In this document: positions 10,190-20,889 of the stretch, piece after piece | Position numbering within the stretch: the stretch's first letter is position 1 | Layout of the letters: each line of letters starts with the position of its first letter | Origin: Hysterangium stoloniferum | Lineage: Eukaryota > Basidiomycota > Agaricomycetes > Hysterangiales > Hysterangiaceae | Assembly: GCA_015178975.1 (NCBI GenBank) | Contig: WHVD01000025.1 | Coordinates: 372,001 to 436,000 of the forward strand | DNA length: 64,000 nucleotides | Direction of reading: 5' to 3' | Made by a program: the position numbers and the translations under genes | Notes under the pieces: model-generated | The model's input: the letters and a program-made list of their open reading frames with translations, nothing else | The model's database searches: none | Told to the model about the DNA's origin: nothing

Positions 10190-11950
10190 CTAGCCACGGC
10201 GGTCGCGAGCATACCGCCTTTATGTCATCTGTGCACCCCAGCAGTATCATGCCGCGTCGCCCGACCCTCCTGAAAATAGACCTGAAAGCCCCTCTGATTC
10301 CCTGGTGTCCAGCACTATTGATGGTTCCTCATCGCGTACGAGGCCCCACCTGCACTTGGGGAGCACTGACTACCAGAAAGCGGCGGCCGCGGCGGGCTTG
10401 GTGAAAGCTAACGCGACTAGCATGTTGCAAGCCCCATCCATTTCGCGGATGGGGATTGGGGTAGGGGAGGACGATACGGTTCTAGCGTCGATCAGAAGCC
10501 TCTCTGATTCTGAATCTCATATCGCACTCCGTAACGGTCAATGGCATAGCTGTCGCGCCAGACCATGCGTTCTTTGTGACGTGTTCAGATGATACGACCT
10601 TGAAGATGTGAGATACTGCGACATTGGAAAGCAATGTGACCAGAAGCCGCGACAGACGTATTCGCAGCATCATGCGCGTGTGACACCGGTATGTATGCTT
10701 GAGGGTGTGCATTGTTTTCCAAGTGCAAGTGACGATGGGAGTCTCCATGTTGTGACAGTGCATGTATCATCGAGTGGGTCTATACCCAAATATAGTAAAC
10801 TTCAGATAGTGAGAGAGCATCGAGTGGACCATGCAAGGCAATACATCACATCTCTTGTGCATTGCAATACAGGTAACGTTTTATTTATTTAATCAAGTCA
10901 TCTACCTCTTTCTAACTCCTGTCTTTTAGAAACTACCTCCAACATCATATATACACATGCTACTATTGTCGTCCTCGACCTTCGCACTATGCGAATATTA
11001 CAGACCATGGAGAATCCTCGGCATCATGGACCAATTGGTACATTCTGCGTTGATAAGCGGAAAGCATGGATTGTGGTTGCATCCATCACCGGAGTTCTCA
11101 GGTTATGGGATCTACATTTTGGCTTGCTTATCAAAGACTGGCGTCGTGTCGCCTGGCAAACCCCTTCGAATACATAAATGCATCATTCACCCAACGAAAA
11201 GTCGTGGCCGGTGGGTAATGGTTGCTCCCGGGGTCCGACCTTCCCCTCAATCGGAAGGAATGGTATTGAGTCATGGGGACAAGCTTACTTGAGACATATG
11301 AAACTCAGGAATCTTCCCCTGACACATCGACATCGACGTTGCAGATCGGGGCTGCTCCCTCGGTCATCTCCGGAATAGAGTCTGAAAAGATTCCCGCGGC
11401 TGCTATTGCGGTCCTTGTGCGCTCCCGCACTGCGCTCTCATCCCCCGACAGTGCGACTCCGTCTGCTAGTGAGACGAATTCGTCGCGATAGACGTCTGTG
11501 TGGACACAGCCTGGTGTATGAGCAATGGTTGAGGGTGTGGATTTTTCAGGCCTTACAGGTTCCACCCGGTCTGATGCGGGTATTGAATGCATTGGAGAAG
11601 GTGGGGGAAGTGTATTAAAAACAAGGGGAAGCGGTTTCATCGTGACAGGCTTGGAAGATAGAAAACTGCGGCTGTGGGATTTGGGAGCGGTCTGCTGTAT
11701 TGACTAGATTTGATATTGATGGCGATAAGGCATCATTCAGGAAAATCTATTTGGAGACCACCAGTCGCCCTGGCGCAGACAGAATCAGCGGACAGCCTCA
11801 AGGACGAATCTCATCATCAACCACCACCAGCATCTGCTGAAGGCTCACCAAGACTGTATAACAGCCCTTGGGTGTATCGATTCACCCTTCCGCGGCGGTA
11901 TCGTCAGCGGTGACAGGTCAGGTGTTGTGAAGGTTTGGTGCGTAGAGGAA
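10190..11950 (+). pseudogene. VPS15: VPS15 (PI3-kinase regulatory subunit) C-terminal WD40 relic
   Basis: Vps15 is the pseudokinase/WD40 scaffold of the Vps34 PI3-kinase complex in autophagy and endosomal sorting. Only the C-terminal region is present. It includes a linker with TDYQKAAAAAGLVKANATSM, WD repeats (APDHAFFVTCSDDTTLK, SASDDGSLHVV, ASITGVLRLWDL, TGLEDRKLRLWDL) and the end, where GDRSGVVKVW-type sequence is recognisable. One intact intron lies at about 10872-10929 (GTAACG to TTTTAG). The frame is broken many times: a WD tryptophan is TGA near 10604, there is a frameshift about 10650, and there are further shifts near 11175, 11270, 11500 and 11700. Kinase and HEAT regions are absent upstream, where repeat sequence begins at 10182. 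Sequencing error cannot explain so many lesions. Confidence 0.8.
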
Positions 11951-12205
11951 GCCCAGTGATAGCAAAATTCTTTGTATCTATTAGCGGTTTTTGCCGCCGG
12001 GGATGTATCCATTTCGCTTTTCAAATTCTTTTTGTCACACCGACTGGCACTTTGTTCCGTTTGATGCGTAACCACATTAGATTCAGGAATCTATGTAGAG
12101 ATATATTGTGTGGGGAAACAGGGCGGAATACATTCACTACTCTTTATTAAATCGAAATTGAGTTAGAGATTAGCGAGGGGCGCCGGCCGTCCGGCGAACA
12201 TCAAA

Positions 12206-12418
12206 ATGACCGTGTTAGGACCGGTCGCCCGGAAGCATCCTTCTTCTGTACGTATTGGGCTATCTTGGCCTGTCGGTCGTATTATCGGACAAGGTAACAA
12301 AGCACCCCTCAGGAGAACTAACAAGGATATGCATATGCACTTTAAGGAAGAGGGGACTGTGTGGTATGCAGCTTTTGCCGGCGTGGCTGTAGGATGGGTT
12401 TCTTGGCTCTCAGCCTAA
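12206..12418 (+). CDS. small 70-aa protein with a C-terminal membrane segment, unrecognised
   Basis: Intronless frame with a good start context (TCAAAATGACC). The protein starts MTVLGPVARKHPSSVRIGL. It has a basic middle (NKAPLRRTNKDMHMHFKEE) and ends in a hydrophobic stretch, VWYAAFAGVAVGWVSWL. That layout resembles small one-helix mitochondrial inner-membrane subunits, but I cannot name the family. Normal CpG content and codon use set it apart from nearby decayed sequence. It lies between the VPS15 relic and a TATA-containing segment. It could still be a remnant of a larger gene. Confidence 0.5.
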   Translation: MTVLGPVARKHPSSVRIGLSWPVGRIIGQGNKAPLRRTNKDMHMHFKEEGTVWYAAFAGVAVGWVSWLSA

Positions 12419-12499
12419 ACCACGTGCGTTTCAACTCCGACTTCAGTTCAAAACCCTGCATTCCCTCCTAATTTGGGTTGTTCTTAATATAGGTCAGTT

Positions 12500-12594
12500 A
12501 ATTATTTCACCGGCGGGTTTCTTGTGTTTGCGGTCGGAGCATGAATATTAGTATAGCAAATCAACCTCCTGCGTATAAAACCCTGCCTGGTGCC
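12500..12594 (+). promoter_or_regulatory. duplicated promoter-like segment with TATA box
   Basis: CAACCTCCTGCGTATAAAACC followed by CTGCCTGGTGCCACCACTCTC closely matches 18829-18885 (CAACCTCCTATGTATAAAGCC, then CTGCCTTATTCGACCACTCTC). Both carry a TATAAA at the same place and continue into pyrimidine-rich CTCTCTCCACTCCCACC-like sequence. It is probably a copied core promoter and 5' leader. No intact gene follows either copy. Confidence 0.45.
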
Positions 12595-12595
12595 A

Positions 12596-13056
12596 CCACT
12601 CTCTTCACGCCCACCCCTCTCTCTTCACGCCACTCTCTCTCTTCACGCCCACCCCTCTCTCTTCACGCCCACCCTCTCTCTTCACGCCCACCCCTCTCTC
12701 TTCACGCCCACCCCTCTCTCTTCACGCCCACCCCTCTCTCTTCACGCCACCCCTCTCTCTTCACGCCCACCCCTCTCTCTTCACGCCCACCCCTCTCTCT
12801 TCACGCCCACCCCTCTCTCTTCACGCCACCCCTCTCTCTTCACGCCCACCCCTCTCTCTTCACGCCCACCCCTCTCTCTTCACGCCCACCCCTCTCTCTT
12901 CACGCCCACCCTCTCTCTTCACGCCACTCCTCACGCCCACCCTCTCTCTTCACGCCCACCCCTCTCTCTTCACGCCCACCCCTCTCTCTTCACGCCACCC
13001 CTCTCTCTTCACGCCCACCCTCTCTCTTCACGCCCACCCTCTCTCTTCACGCCCAC
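12596..13056. repeat. 20-bp tandem array (CTCTCTTCACGCCCACCC)
   Basis: About 23 copies of CACCCCTCTCTCTTCACGCC, with 18-19-bp variants lacking one or two C. It begins directly after the TATA-containing segment and ends exactly at the first base of the LTR at 13058. The open frames in it are periodicity artefacts. Confidence 0.95.
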
Positions 13057-13057
13057 C

Positions 13058-13777
13058 TGTTACGACCGTGTCGCAACCCTATCGGCCCCGAGGTTATCGC
13101 CACTTGTCAACGTTTCAAGTCATCCTCTCGGAAACCATCGGCCCCGAAGCTGACGAATGTTTCGCGAAGATCAAACTCCATTTACGCCCACGTCAAATAA
13201 CTCGTATTGTCTGGTCAAACTTTGATACGTCCCCTTTATTATGTTGATCCGTTCAATCTTATGTTTCGCATATGTCTATCTATATTTGTAGTCCTCGAAC
13301 CATTTCCTTTTACCGTAATCCCGCTCTCGGTTATCATCGGCCTCCGAACTAATCATAAACTTCCCGTTCCTAGTCAAGCTTATTGTTAATACCGTGTTCC
13401 GCCCTTCTCCCCATTAGTATTTTCCAGACGCCTGTTACTTGTATATGAACCCGCTGTAATTGTAGTTACTAGGCAATCAGAATATCGACTCAGAATACCC
13501 TCATACACCTGTATCAGTCTCATACTAAGAATCCCCCCATCCGCCTTCACGTGCGCTCGCCCACTCCCAGCCCCGACCCCTTGGCCCGACGCTCGACTTG
13601 TCCTTCGATTCCGATCGGTATCACGCCAAAAGGTACTCACTAGGATTAGTCTTCGCCTGCCCGAAATTTAAGGACATCCTATGGATATTTGCGAGGGCGC
13701 AGCACATAAGCTGAAGCCAAGTCCTTCCGATCGGTCCCTGTCGGCCACCAACATAAGTCAGTTTTCAGTTCTTAACA
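13058..13777 (+). mobile_element. LTR, family 1 (copy A)
   Basis: The 720-bp sequence starts TGTTACGACC and ends GTTCTTAACA. It is the inverted counterpart of 25786-26509 and is related to the shorter nested copy at 32868-33382. It contains the shared LTR core (AAGCTGAAGCCAAGTCC) about 55 bp from its 3' end. No matching duplication flanks it (CCACC left, GTCGG right). It may therefore be the surviving 5' LTR of a deleted element or a recombined copy. Confidence 0.8.
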
Positions 13778-14049
13778 GTCGGCTCGAAACCGTTACAATC
13801 TGTATCCCCTAGCCACCCTCTACCTTAGCTGACAAAGTTCGTATCTTTTATTTTCTCAACTCCTTATTCTCACCAACAGGGCTCGGTTCTGGCTCCCGAC
13901 CCCTGCAGGGGTCGGGCAACTGTGAGCCCCGTAAGTGTCTCGTTTTTGTCCTAGTATTATAAATACTAATAAATTGCTTTGCTTTTTTTCTATGTTTTCA
14001 TGGTTTTATAATATATATAACTTATAACTTATAATTATAATTATTTAAA

Positions 14050-14300
14050 TATTAGGTATAACACGTATTGTAGAAGTAAGCGCTTGTATGAAAAAGGTGA
14101 AGGCAGAATGTCTTGAGAAGAAGGGTCATAAATGTTCAAGCTCCTCTCGAATGTACTATTATATACACGTTAGAATAGTTAGTGAATCTCTCAGCGGATG
14201 TTTTATGCTGAGTAAGTACTTTGATTATTGCCTCATTCTGAAATGGAACTTATTACATGTATTTAGTATTCAAAACATCTTTATTAAAAGCATTGCAAAG
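14050..14300 (+). mobile_element. Copia LTR fragment, same family as the one at 25384
   Basis: Starts TATTAGGTATAA and shares GAAGTAAGCGCTTGTATGAA and GTTAGTGAATCTCTCAG with the 3' LTR of the Copia relic at 25384-25650. There is no internal coding region next to it. It is a solo or truncated LTR. Confidence 0.7.
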
Positions 14301-14311
14301 CAGTAAAATAA

Positions 14312-14358
14312 AAATTGAAGCTTGAGGGATGTCACGCTCTACCAGCTGAGCCACGAAG
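14312..14358 (-). other. 5' half of a tRNA-like sequence
   Basis: On the minus strand, CCCTTCGTGGCTCAGCTGG followed by TAGAGCG forms a D arm (GCTC-AGCTGGTA-GAGC) with an A-box match. The anticodon side and T arm are missing, and the sequence runs into the Copia LTR fragment. It is probably a truncated tRNA gene or tRNA-derived repeat. Confidence 0.45.
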
Positions 14359-15090
14359 GGGTTTTTTAACACGGCTTGGACAACAGTCTCTGTGGGTGCA
14401 ATCGAGGTCAACTTAGCTGTTTGCTGATTCCTCAAGACCATAGTTGCTTAAACAAGTGAGGGCATGAGACAGCGTCATCCGGTTGCTCAGTCATAGGTAC
14501 ATCACGTGACAAGGCTTTTTTTTTTTTTTTTTTTTAAAATACATTTATATACCGCATCGCATAACTAAGATACATAGCGGTTGGGAGAAAAGTACCCTAA
14601 TGGTAGGTGGGGGCGGCAAGATGTGTATGTAGCTGGTTGGTATGGGTGAGAGGGTCGAATGTAGGGCAGGACAAGGCTCTCTTGTTCCATGCCCACCTGC
14701 CTCTGGGGTTGGGACCCCCATGCTTGTGGTAAAAGGACAGAGAGGCGGATGACAGTGAACAGGCTTGGGGAGCCTCTGAATTCACTGCTCTGTCAAAGTC
14801 AGCAGCCTTCAACTGCGCACCAGTGTTGCCTTTGGACCGTCACTGGCACCTCCTAAACCATGACCGCAGCCTGGCAGCGGTCTTTTCTTCCTACCCACCC
14901 ACTCCAGCATTCACTTATGCACTAGCAATGCAAGACTTCAGTGTGCCTGCAGCCGTCGTTGACGCCTGTTAGTAGGATCTTGGGCTCTTCCTGGGGCTTC
15001 GGCCCAAATGACATGTGCTGTTCACTGGGCAAGTTCAGCGCAATCACCTCTCTTTATTCGACCATCCTGCCAACCACCACTCGCTCTGAC

Positions 15091-17896
15091 GGGTGACCTT
15101 ATAAACCCACTCCGACGTGGGAATGTTACCTTAGGCGACATTAGGCGACAGCATCCACATGCTTTGTAATACACATTCGCGTCATTCGCGTCGCATTTGT
15201 TTGGTCACAGTGTCAAATAAAGTTTGTTTTCATCGAAAAAAATTATCAAGTTAATTATCAAGCTTTATTGTATTAATAAAAAATTGTTATATTTTACATA
15301 GTTATTGTTTAGCCAAGCTTGTCTGATAAAATATCCTTTCTCAGATAAGCTAGGCTTTTTGTTGCACTGTAAAGCTGCGTTAAAGATGATTACGAGACTG
15401 AGTTGAGACCCGCATCCATTTCTACAAATCTCCATGTGTTGCTATTAGCCAATTTATCCATTTCCGTCTTTATTTTTCCTACTAATTCTCGCTTTTCTGC
15501 TCTGTGTGTATCCAATGTAGCCTCATTTTGAGGTCGCAAAAGCTGGTAGTATCATTTGTTCAAAGTGGATATTCATTGGACTGATACGCTGGGCAAGGAA
15601 CATATGCTTGCAGGCGAGTCCGGTTTGTGTAAATGTTGGACAGCTACATCTAGTAAAACTGCTGTCTTTGATTTCCACAGTATAAAAGACGTCATCTTGT
15701 GAGAATGATCCTATTATAAACTAAACTACATTCAGTAAATACCACATTTCTTATAAAATAAACCCTTACCTGATTTTTGAATTGTTCAATCTGGCTTTCT
15801 GCATCTTCAAATAGTAACCCATTTGCCCTATGTTGAGCCTCACGTTCTGCCTTGCAGAGTGTCCGCTGTTTGAACCCAAGTCCGACACAAAGATGTGACC
15901 ACATGTAATCTGGTTCAATATCTTGCGTTAGAATTCTAATAATATACTCAATTCGTTGCTTCCGCATTCGACCAATGTAGTTTTTCTTCAGATTTGCATG
16001 CCAACTTTCAATGAAGTTGTTGGTATCAATACCATAGTGTGCGTGCTGTAAAACCATGATTAAAATTAATTTCAAATTACAATGGAATAAGCACATATGT
16101 ACATACCTTGCACCATGCTTTCACCCAATGTTGCTTGCATGACACCCACTCTTTTTCCATGTATCGCAACCAAATCGGCTGATCTGCCCACTCTATCTGT
16201 ATTTCTTCCCACTTATTATTAAATTCCTTCAGTGTTTCAGCCTTAAGCAAATCCCGCAATGCAATCCGAATATCATGGAACGTTTCAGCATGGTCTTCTT
16301 TGCAAGACATGTGCTTAAGAACAATCTGGTGGAAAATTGAAAAAAAAAAAATTTAAATGATGATAAAAGAAAGTACCTTTGCTTTAATGTTTTTGTGCCA
16401 GGCCTGCCAAAGATGCCAATAGCAGTACAATACATGTACTGGAGTGTCAGAGAATGCTGAGGTAATGGCCAAGGCCTCTGTGTCAGAACAATCTATCATA
16501 ATTGTGTGGGGATCAAAATAGCAATTCTATCGCATCCACTCCAGGAATTGCTTCAATGGGTAACTAAGTACCAGAACATGAGAGGGATTGAATAAGATTC
16601 TATAAACTGTGACACTTACTGTGATTCGTGGTTTGTGAGTAGGAAGCTCAATGGTACACCTTTGCCAGTAATGCAATCTCTACCTAACAATGTACTCAAA
16701 TATACATTTTCTCCATTTTTTTCCATGGGATGTATTGTGGGTTGAATCTAAACAGACTGTATCGCCATATCGTGGCATTAACTGGAGTAAGTTAGAGTGT
16801 CTGTGATGCCAATACACAAAATAAAAATATTCACTGACCTGACACTGCCATGATGAGCATAAAGCTATTATGTAGCCTCCCCCTTTTCTCGAAGCTTCAC
16901 AAGCCATAACCGGAGACTCTCATCTGCATTTTCATCCAGATATGCATCTTTATTTGCTTTTCTTTGCACAGCATTGTAGATATCCTGGGAACTGATCTTG
17001 AGACTAAAAGGCATTTCTTTTACTTCTGTTGTGATCTACAAACAATATAAGGCTTAGATAACTGATAGTGATGAGAATCTTAGTAGCACACCTTAGATAA
17101 TTCTTCGCTGGTCATTCGAAGCATGGCTTTGATTGATTTCAGATCAAAGCCCTCATTTATTTTATCATCCAGCCATTGTCGTATCTCATCTGGACTCCTC
17201 GAAGCTTTCATATCATTCAAAGAAGCAGGATCTGTAATAGTCTTCAATTATAAGAAAACTTTATCAATGTACTAAAAATACGGACCATGACCATTGTGCA
17301 TCCAATGATATTCAATCTGCACCCCTGTTGCATCCACAAGTTGTGATATATGTACCTTCGCATTGCAATCACATTTAATACTTGTATTGTGTTGGCGTCG
17401 TTTGCTAGGACTCGCATCATTGTTAGCCTGAGAATGGTATGAACCGGCATGGTCACACTCATAAGTATCTTTCCACAAATATTTACTTCGCCGTGTAATG
17501 TGTTTTTCTGAATATGTTCATATTAGATAATGTGATTTGTCAATTTTAGCAGACACAGACACATACTGGGAACATAATGTTTTTTAAGACGCCAATTGGT
17601 CTTTCGAGATTGTAGTTTCAACCATTCCTTCCAAGTGTCACCTAGCAACTGGAAACAATGAGGATTTTCAGTGTATACTTCTTCAGTGAGGAGTCGCTTG
17701 ATAGCCAGTTTCACTGCTTCTGCTGTCATAATGATGTGAATATTGGAGTTTTCTTGTGAAAACAAACTTTATTTGACGCTGTGACCAAACAAACAAACGC
17801 GATGATGCGAATGTGTATTACAAAGCATGTGGGTGCTGTCGCCTAATGTCGCCTAAGGTAACATTCCCACGTCGGAGTGGGTTTATAAGGTCACCC
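15091..17896 (-). mobile_element. complete Mutator-like DNA transposon (MULE) with 9-bp TSD
   Basis: Terminal inverted repeats of about 140 bp begin GGGTGACCTTATAAACCCAC at 15091, and the inverse ends at 17896. CGCTCTGAC is duplicated directly outside (15082-15090 and 17897-17905), the 9-bp TSD typical of MULEs. The repeats differ only at a few positions, so insertion is fairly recent. The element carries one multi-exon transposase gene on the minus strand and nothing else visible. Confidence 0.9.
15390..17765 (-). CDS. MULE transposase, spliced, apparently intact
   Basis: A DDE-type transposase that cuts and re-inserts its own element through the inverted repeats. N-terminal sequence (MTAEAVKLAIKRLLTEEVYT, ATG at 17729; an earlier ATG is at 17765) is followed by a Cys/His DNA-binding region (YECDHAGSYHSQ ... 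CDCNAKVHIS). The catalytic core shows LDSTHNTS (first Asp), IDCSDTEA (second Asp), the MULE signature VLYCYWHLWQAWH, and NNFIESWHANLK (Glu). A SWIM zinc finger, CSCPTFTQTGLACKHMF, lies near 15620, and the frame ends at TAA 15390. Exons are split by short GT-AG introns, for example 16040-16105, 16317-16372 and 15709-15770. I saw no obvious nonsense codon when splicing, but the exons near 16500-17240 were not fully resolved. Confidence 0.75.
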
Positions 17897-18828
17897 CGCT
17901 CTGACGCATCCGGCCTGCTTCCTCTTCATTCCCCCGTAGATACTATAGTAGCTACACTCTATACGATGCTACAGAACTGCTATGTATCTTCGTTATGCGA
18001 TGCGGTATATAAATGTATTAAAAAAAATAAAAAAGGTACATCACGTGAGCGGTCGATTCTTAAGGATCAATGACGAGTGGTGCTGTGAGAACTATGCAAG
18101 ATGAAGGACGGAACTATATATATGGTAAATGTGGAACAATAGGGAAGGAGAACAAAGGGGGAACAAAGAGACAAGATATGTGGCCTTGTGGGCTCTAGGC
18201 TGCTGAATGCGTGTGTCACGTCTCATCCAGAGAAACTGAACAAAGGCATTGTTCCATCTAATAGCCCTTGGTGTAATCCTGGTGCCCCCAGTCTTACGCA
18301 CGGACCCTTTAGTTTTATGTGATTACATAATCACCGTGTTTTACGGTATAAGTAGCCGGGAAGTTTTCAGGACCTTAGATCTTACCGTACGCTGCACTTG
18401 CCTGTATCTTGTTCTGCTCTGGACAATACACCGTGATCCTGTCAACTTGTGTGACTGCCAGTGATCCCAATTGATGACGGGATTACACTTGGCGTCAATG
18501 TTGTGGGAGGACTTGGAATAAATCATAGTCCACGTACAAGACGTTTTCTGCTAGTTTATATGTATCGGAAATATGGGATATTAACTATGTGTATAGCCTG
18601 AATATTTAAATGCTGGTATTTATTTTACATGTAGGTGAAATTTAAATTTTTCACAGTGGTGCCTGCTCAATATATACTATTTTTCACCTCCAATAACAAT
18701 AGTACGCAAAATCCCCGGGCATGGATCGATGGAGGCTAATCACTATAATTAAATCCATCCAATGAATACAGTCTGAAAATGAAGTGAAACTGAGGGCACA
18801 GACCTGTATTCGGTTGGAGCAGTGCGAC

Positions 18829-18910
18829 AACTCAACCTCCTATGTATAAAGCCCTGCCTTATTCGACCACTCTCTCCACTCCCACCCCAACGCGACATCA
18901 ACGCAAACTC
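18829..18910 (+). promoter_or_regulatory. TATA-containing segment matching 12550
   Basis: CAACCTCCTATGTATAAAGCC followed by a CTCTCCACTCCCACC leader is homologous to the segment that precedes the 20-bp array at 12596. No coding region follows before the relic at 19110. Confidence 0.4.
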
Positions 18911-19109
18911 CAGTACACCGAGACATATATCTGTCAACGAGCTACTGCTATACTTGGTCTATCGTACATAGATTATTTATGCAGGATTAAGTGACCAAAA
19001 GAAATTATTGCTGGAGCTCTAGACCGTGAACATTTGTATGCGTAGGATTCCGTTTGACGTGTTATTTGCCCAGTAAGCTATATCAACGATAAAATATTGA
19101 ATATTTTAC

Positions 19110-20880
19110 TCTTTCAGCAATTTAATTTATGAATAATCCGCCAATACCCAACTCCCTTCCAAGTATCTCCCCGCGCCACCCAAGTCTCACCATTGCGTTG
19201 CCCCCATATTTGACTATCCCACTGTTTTCCAAATGCCAGCAACTGCGCGTTGATCACTTGCGAGTCGAATGACTATGCCGTCTGCGTTGTATTCTTCAAA
19301 TATGTTGTAAACATTGTCCACCTTGGGAGTAGTACGTTCCCACAATACCAGCCCATTGCTTCGATGCATAATCGTTGATCTCCCTGTCAGGTCCCCGAAA
19401 TGTGATTTGATTACGAGCGTTGTATTATAAGTAGTCGGCATACTGGGATTCATTGCTGCTTGCGCCCCAGCCACGTGCGGCTTTGATCCAGTTGCTTAGG
19501 AGGAAATTATCATTCGTCCAAAGAAGGGTGTCGAGATCACAAAGAATGGTGAGGAGAGGTTGGCCAGCTGCCGAGACTGCATCGGGGGTGGAGCCATTTG
19601 TTTGATAAACAGCAAGAAGGTTTTGATATGCCTCGAGAAAACGATTGGCCAACAATTGTCGCCCGAGATCAACGACGTCATATGAGAACTCGGGAATCCT
19701 TTTCAACGCTGGGTGTTCTTTACTCGCTTCGACCATAGGTTTCAAGGGAAAGGGCGTAACAACACTACTATTGGTATCGTAGAATATCGTTGTGGGATGA
19801 TGGCCAGTACGGTTGGTAAGTCCACTCAAAGCCGGAAAGCTCCAAAATACTCTTAACAGTCGCCTGGGTGTTAGGGTCTGTGTTATTGTATACTGTATTG
19901 GATAGGATGGACCAGGCTCGTTGGACGGTGACTGGTAGTTTTGAAATACGATAACGGTGGCCAACCCAAGACGATACATAACTGGAGATGTTAAGTGGTG
20001 AAGAAGACCAAGCTTGGTCGAGAAAGCTGTCGTAAATGATTTCATTTCCTTCCTGCCCCTCCATGGTAAGACCAAAGCCACTCATCGAACTATTCGGAGA
20101 GTTCAGGGCCTCTATTGGCGCTACCGTCACATTCTTCAAGTAACTTTCAAATCCTTGGTTTCCTCTGTAGTCATGCAAGGCACACCAAACCCAAGGTCTT
20201 CCAAAGTACGACGATGTGCGCTGCCTGTGATAAAATGTGACGTCAAGAAAATAGAAATATGAGGGAGCAAGTCACCATTGTGGTTGGGCTTCAGTATAAA
20301 GATCCAAAATGACTAAACCCTTTTCGTCCTCAACGCCCCCCAGATGCGCAGAAATGCGATCCGATCAAGGTTCCAGAAAGCGGAATCGCTGAAAAAAGCC
20401 AGACTTGAATCATCATTGTGGCCTGAGGATCGGCGGCACGGAGACTATTGAACGTATTGGAGGAGACATTCCGCAAATAATCGAGGTCGCCACTTGCAGG
20501 GTCGCTCTCATTATATTGATCGAGGGTATAGATGTGGGAGACATTGCCGTAAGGCGGCGATCTGCTTTGTGGTGAATGATTTCTGGATCTGTTCAAAGAG
20601 ATCTTAGAAGGGGTCCATAAAGCAGGCATTAGTTAAATTGCTTGGGAAACCACTCCAGGCGCTGCCGTTAACGACTTTCAAATTGGAGTACAAGTTCGTT
20701 ATCCCGCAAGGAACAAATCTTGTCAATGCAGGCAAAATGGGAGTCATACATACCCAGCTCGACCATACATTTAACAAGCTGTTTTTGGAGAGTGAACTGA
20801 TCATTGACTCATTGCTGAGGCAATGTCCCATTCCTGCCCCAACTTCCATGGATATTCCCGAAGTGATTCCAGGCTAAAAA
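19110..20880 (-). pseudogene. alpha-N-acetylglucosaminidase (NAGLU family) relic
   Basis: NAGLU-family enzymes (GH89) remove terminal alpha-GlcNAc from glycans; fungal members are usually secreted or vacuolar. Recognisable blocks in order are GMTPILPAL-like sequence, LKVVNGSAWSGFPSNLTNAC, GNVSHIYTLDQYNESDPASG, DLDYLRNVSSNTFNSLRAAD, MHDYRGNQGFESYL, SGFGLTMEGQEGNEIIYDS, and YNARNQITFWGP/INDYASKQWAG (in another frame) near the C terminus. The reading frame changes repeatedly (about 20830, 20600, 20390, 20060, 19790 and 19440). The N-terminal region and signal peptide are missing beyond 20880, where CpG-poor repeat sequence starts. One intron-like gap remains at about 20200-20270. Confidence 0.8.
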
Positions 20881-20889
20881 TGCCATGGT

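Larger units (their letters stand above)
14498..18048. mobile_element. retroposon-like block with inverted poly(A) ends and a 14-bp flanking duplication
   Basis: GGTACATCACGTGA occurs at about 14498 and again at about 18034. Just inside, the left end has a run of about 22 T, then AAAATACATTTATATACCGC and ATCGCATAAC. The right end has the inverse (GTTATGCGATGCGGTATATAAATGTATT, split here as GTTATGCGATGCGG and TATATAAATGTATT, then an A run). The same 3'-end sequence occurs at 49880-49960. The layout suggests retroposon sequence in inverted orientation inserted once, later split by the Mutator-like element. No reverse transcriptase was recognised in the remaining 0.7 kb. Confidence 0.5.

Noticed and set aside
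12541..13200. 219-aa frame rich in SLFTPTPLSSR
   Set aside because: It spans the 20-bp array and runs into an LTR. A periodicity artefact.
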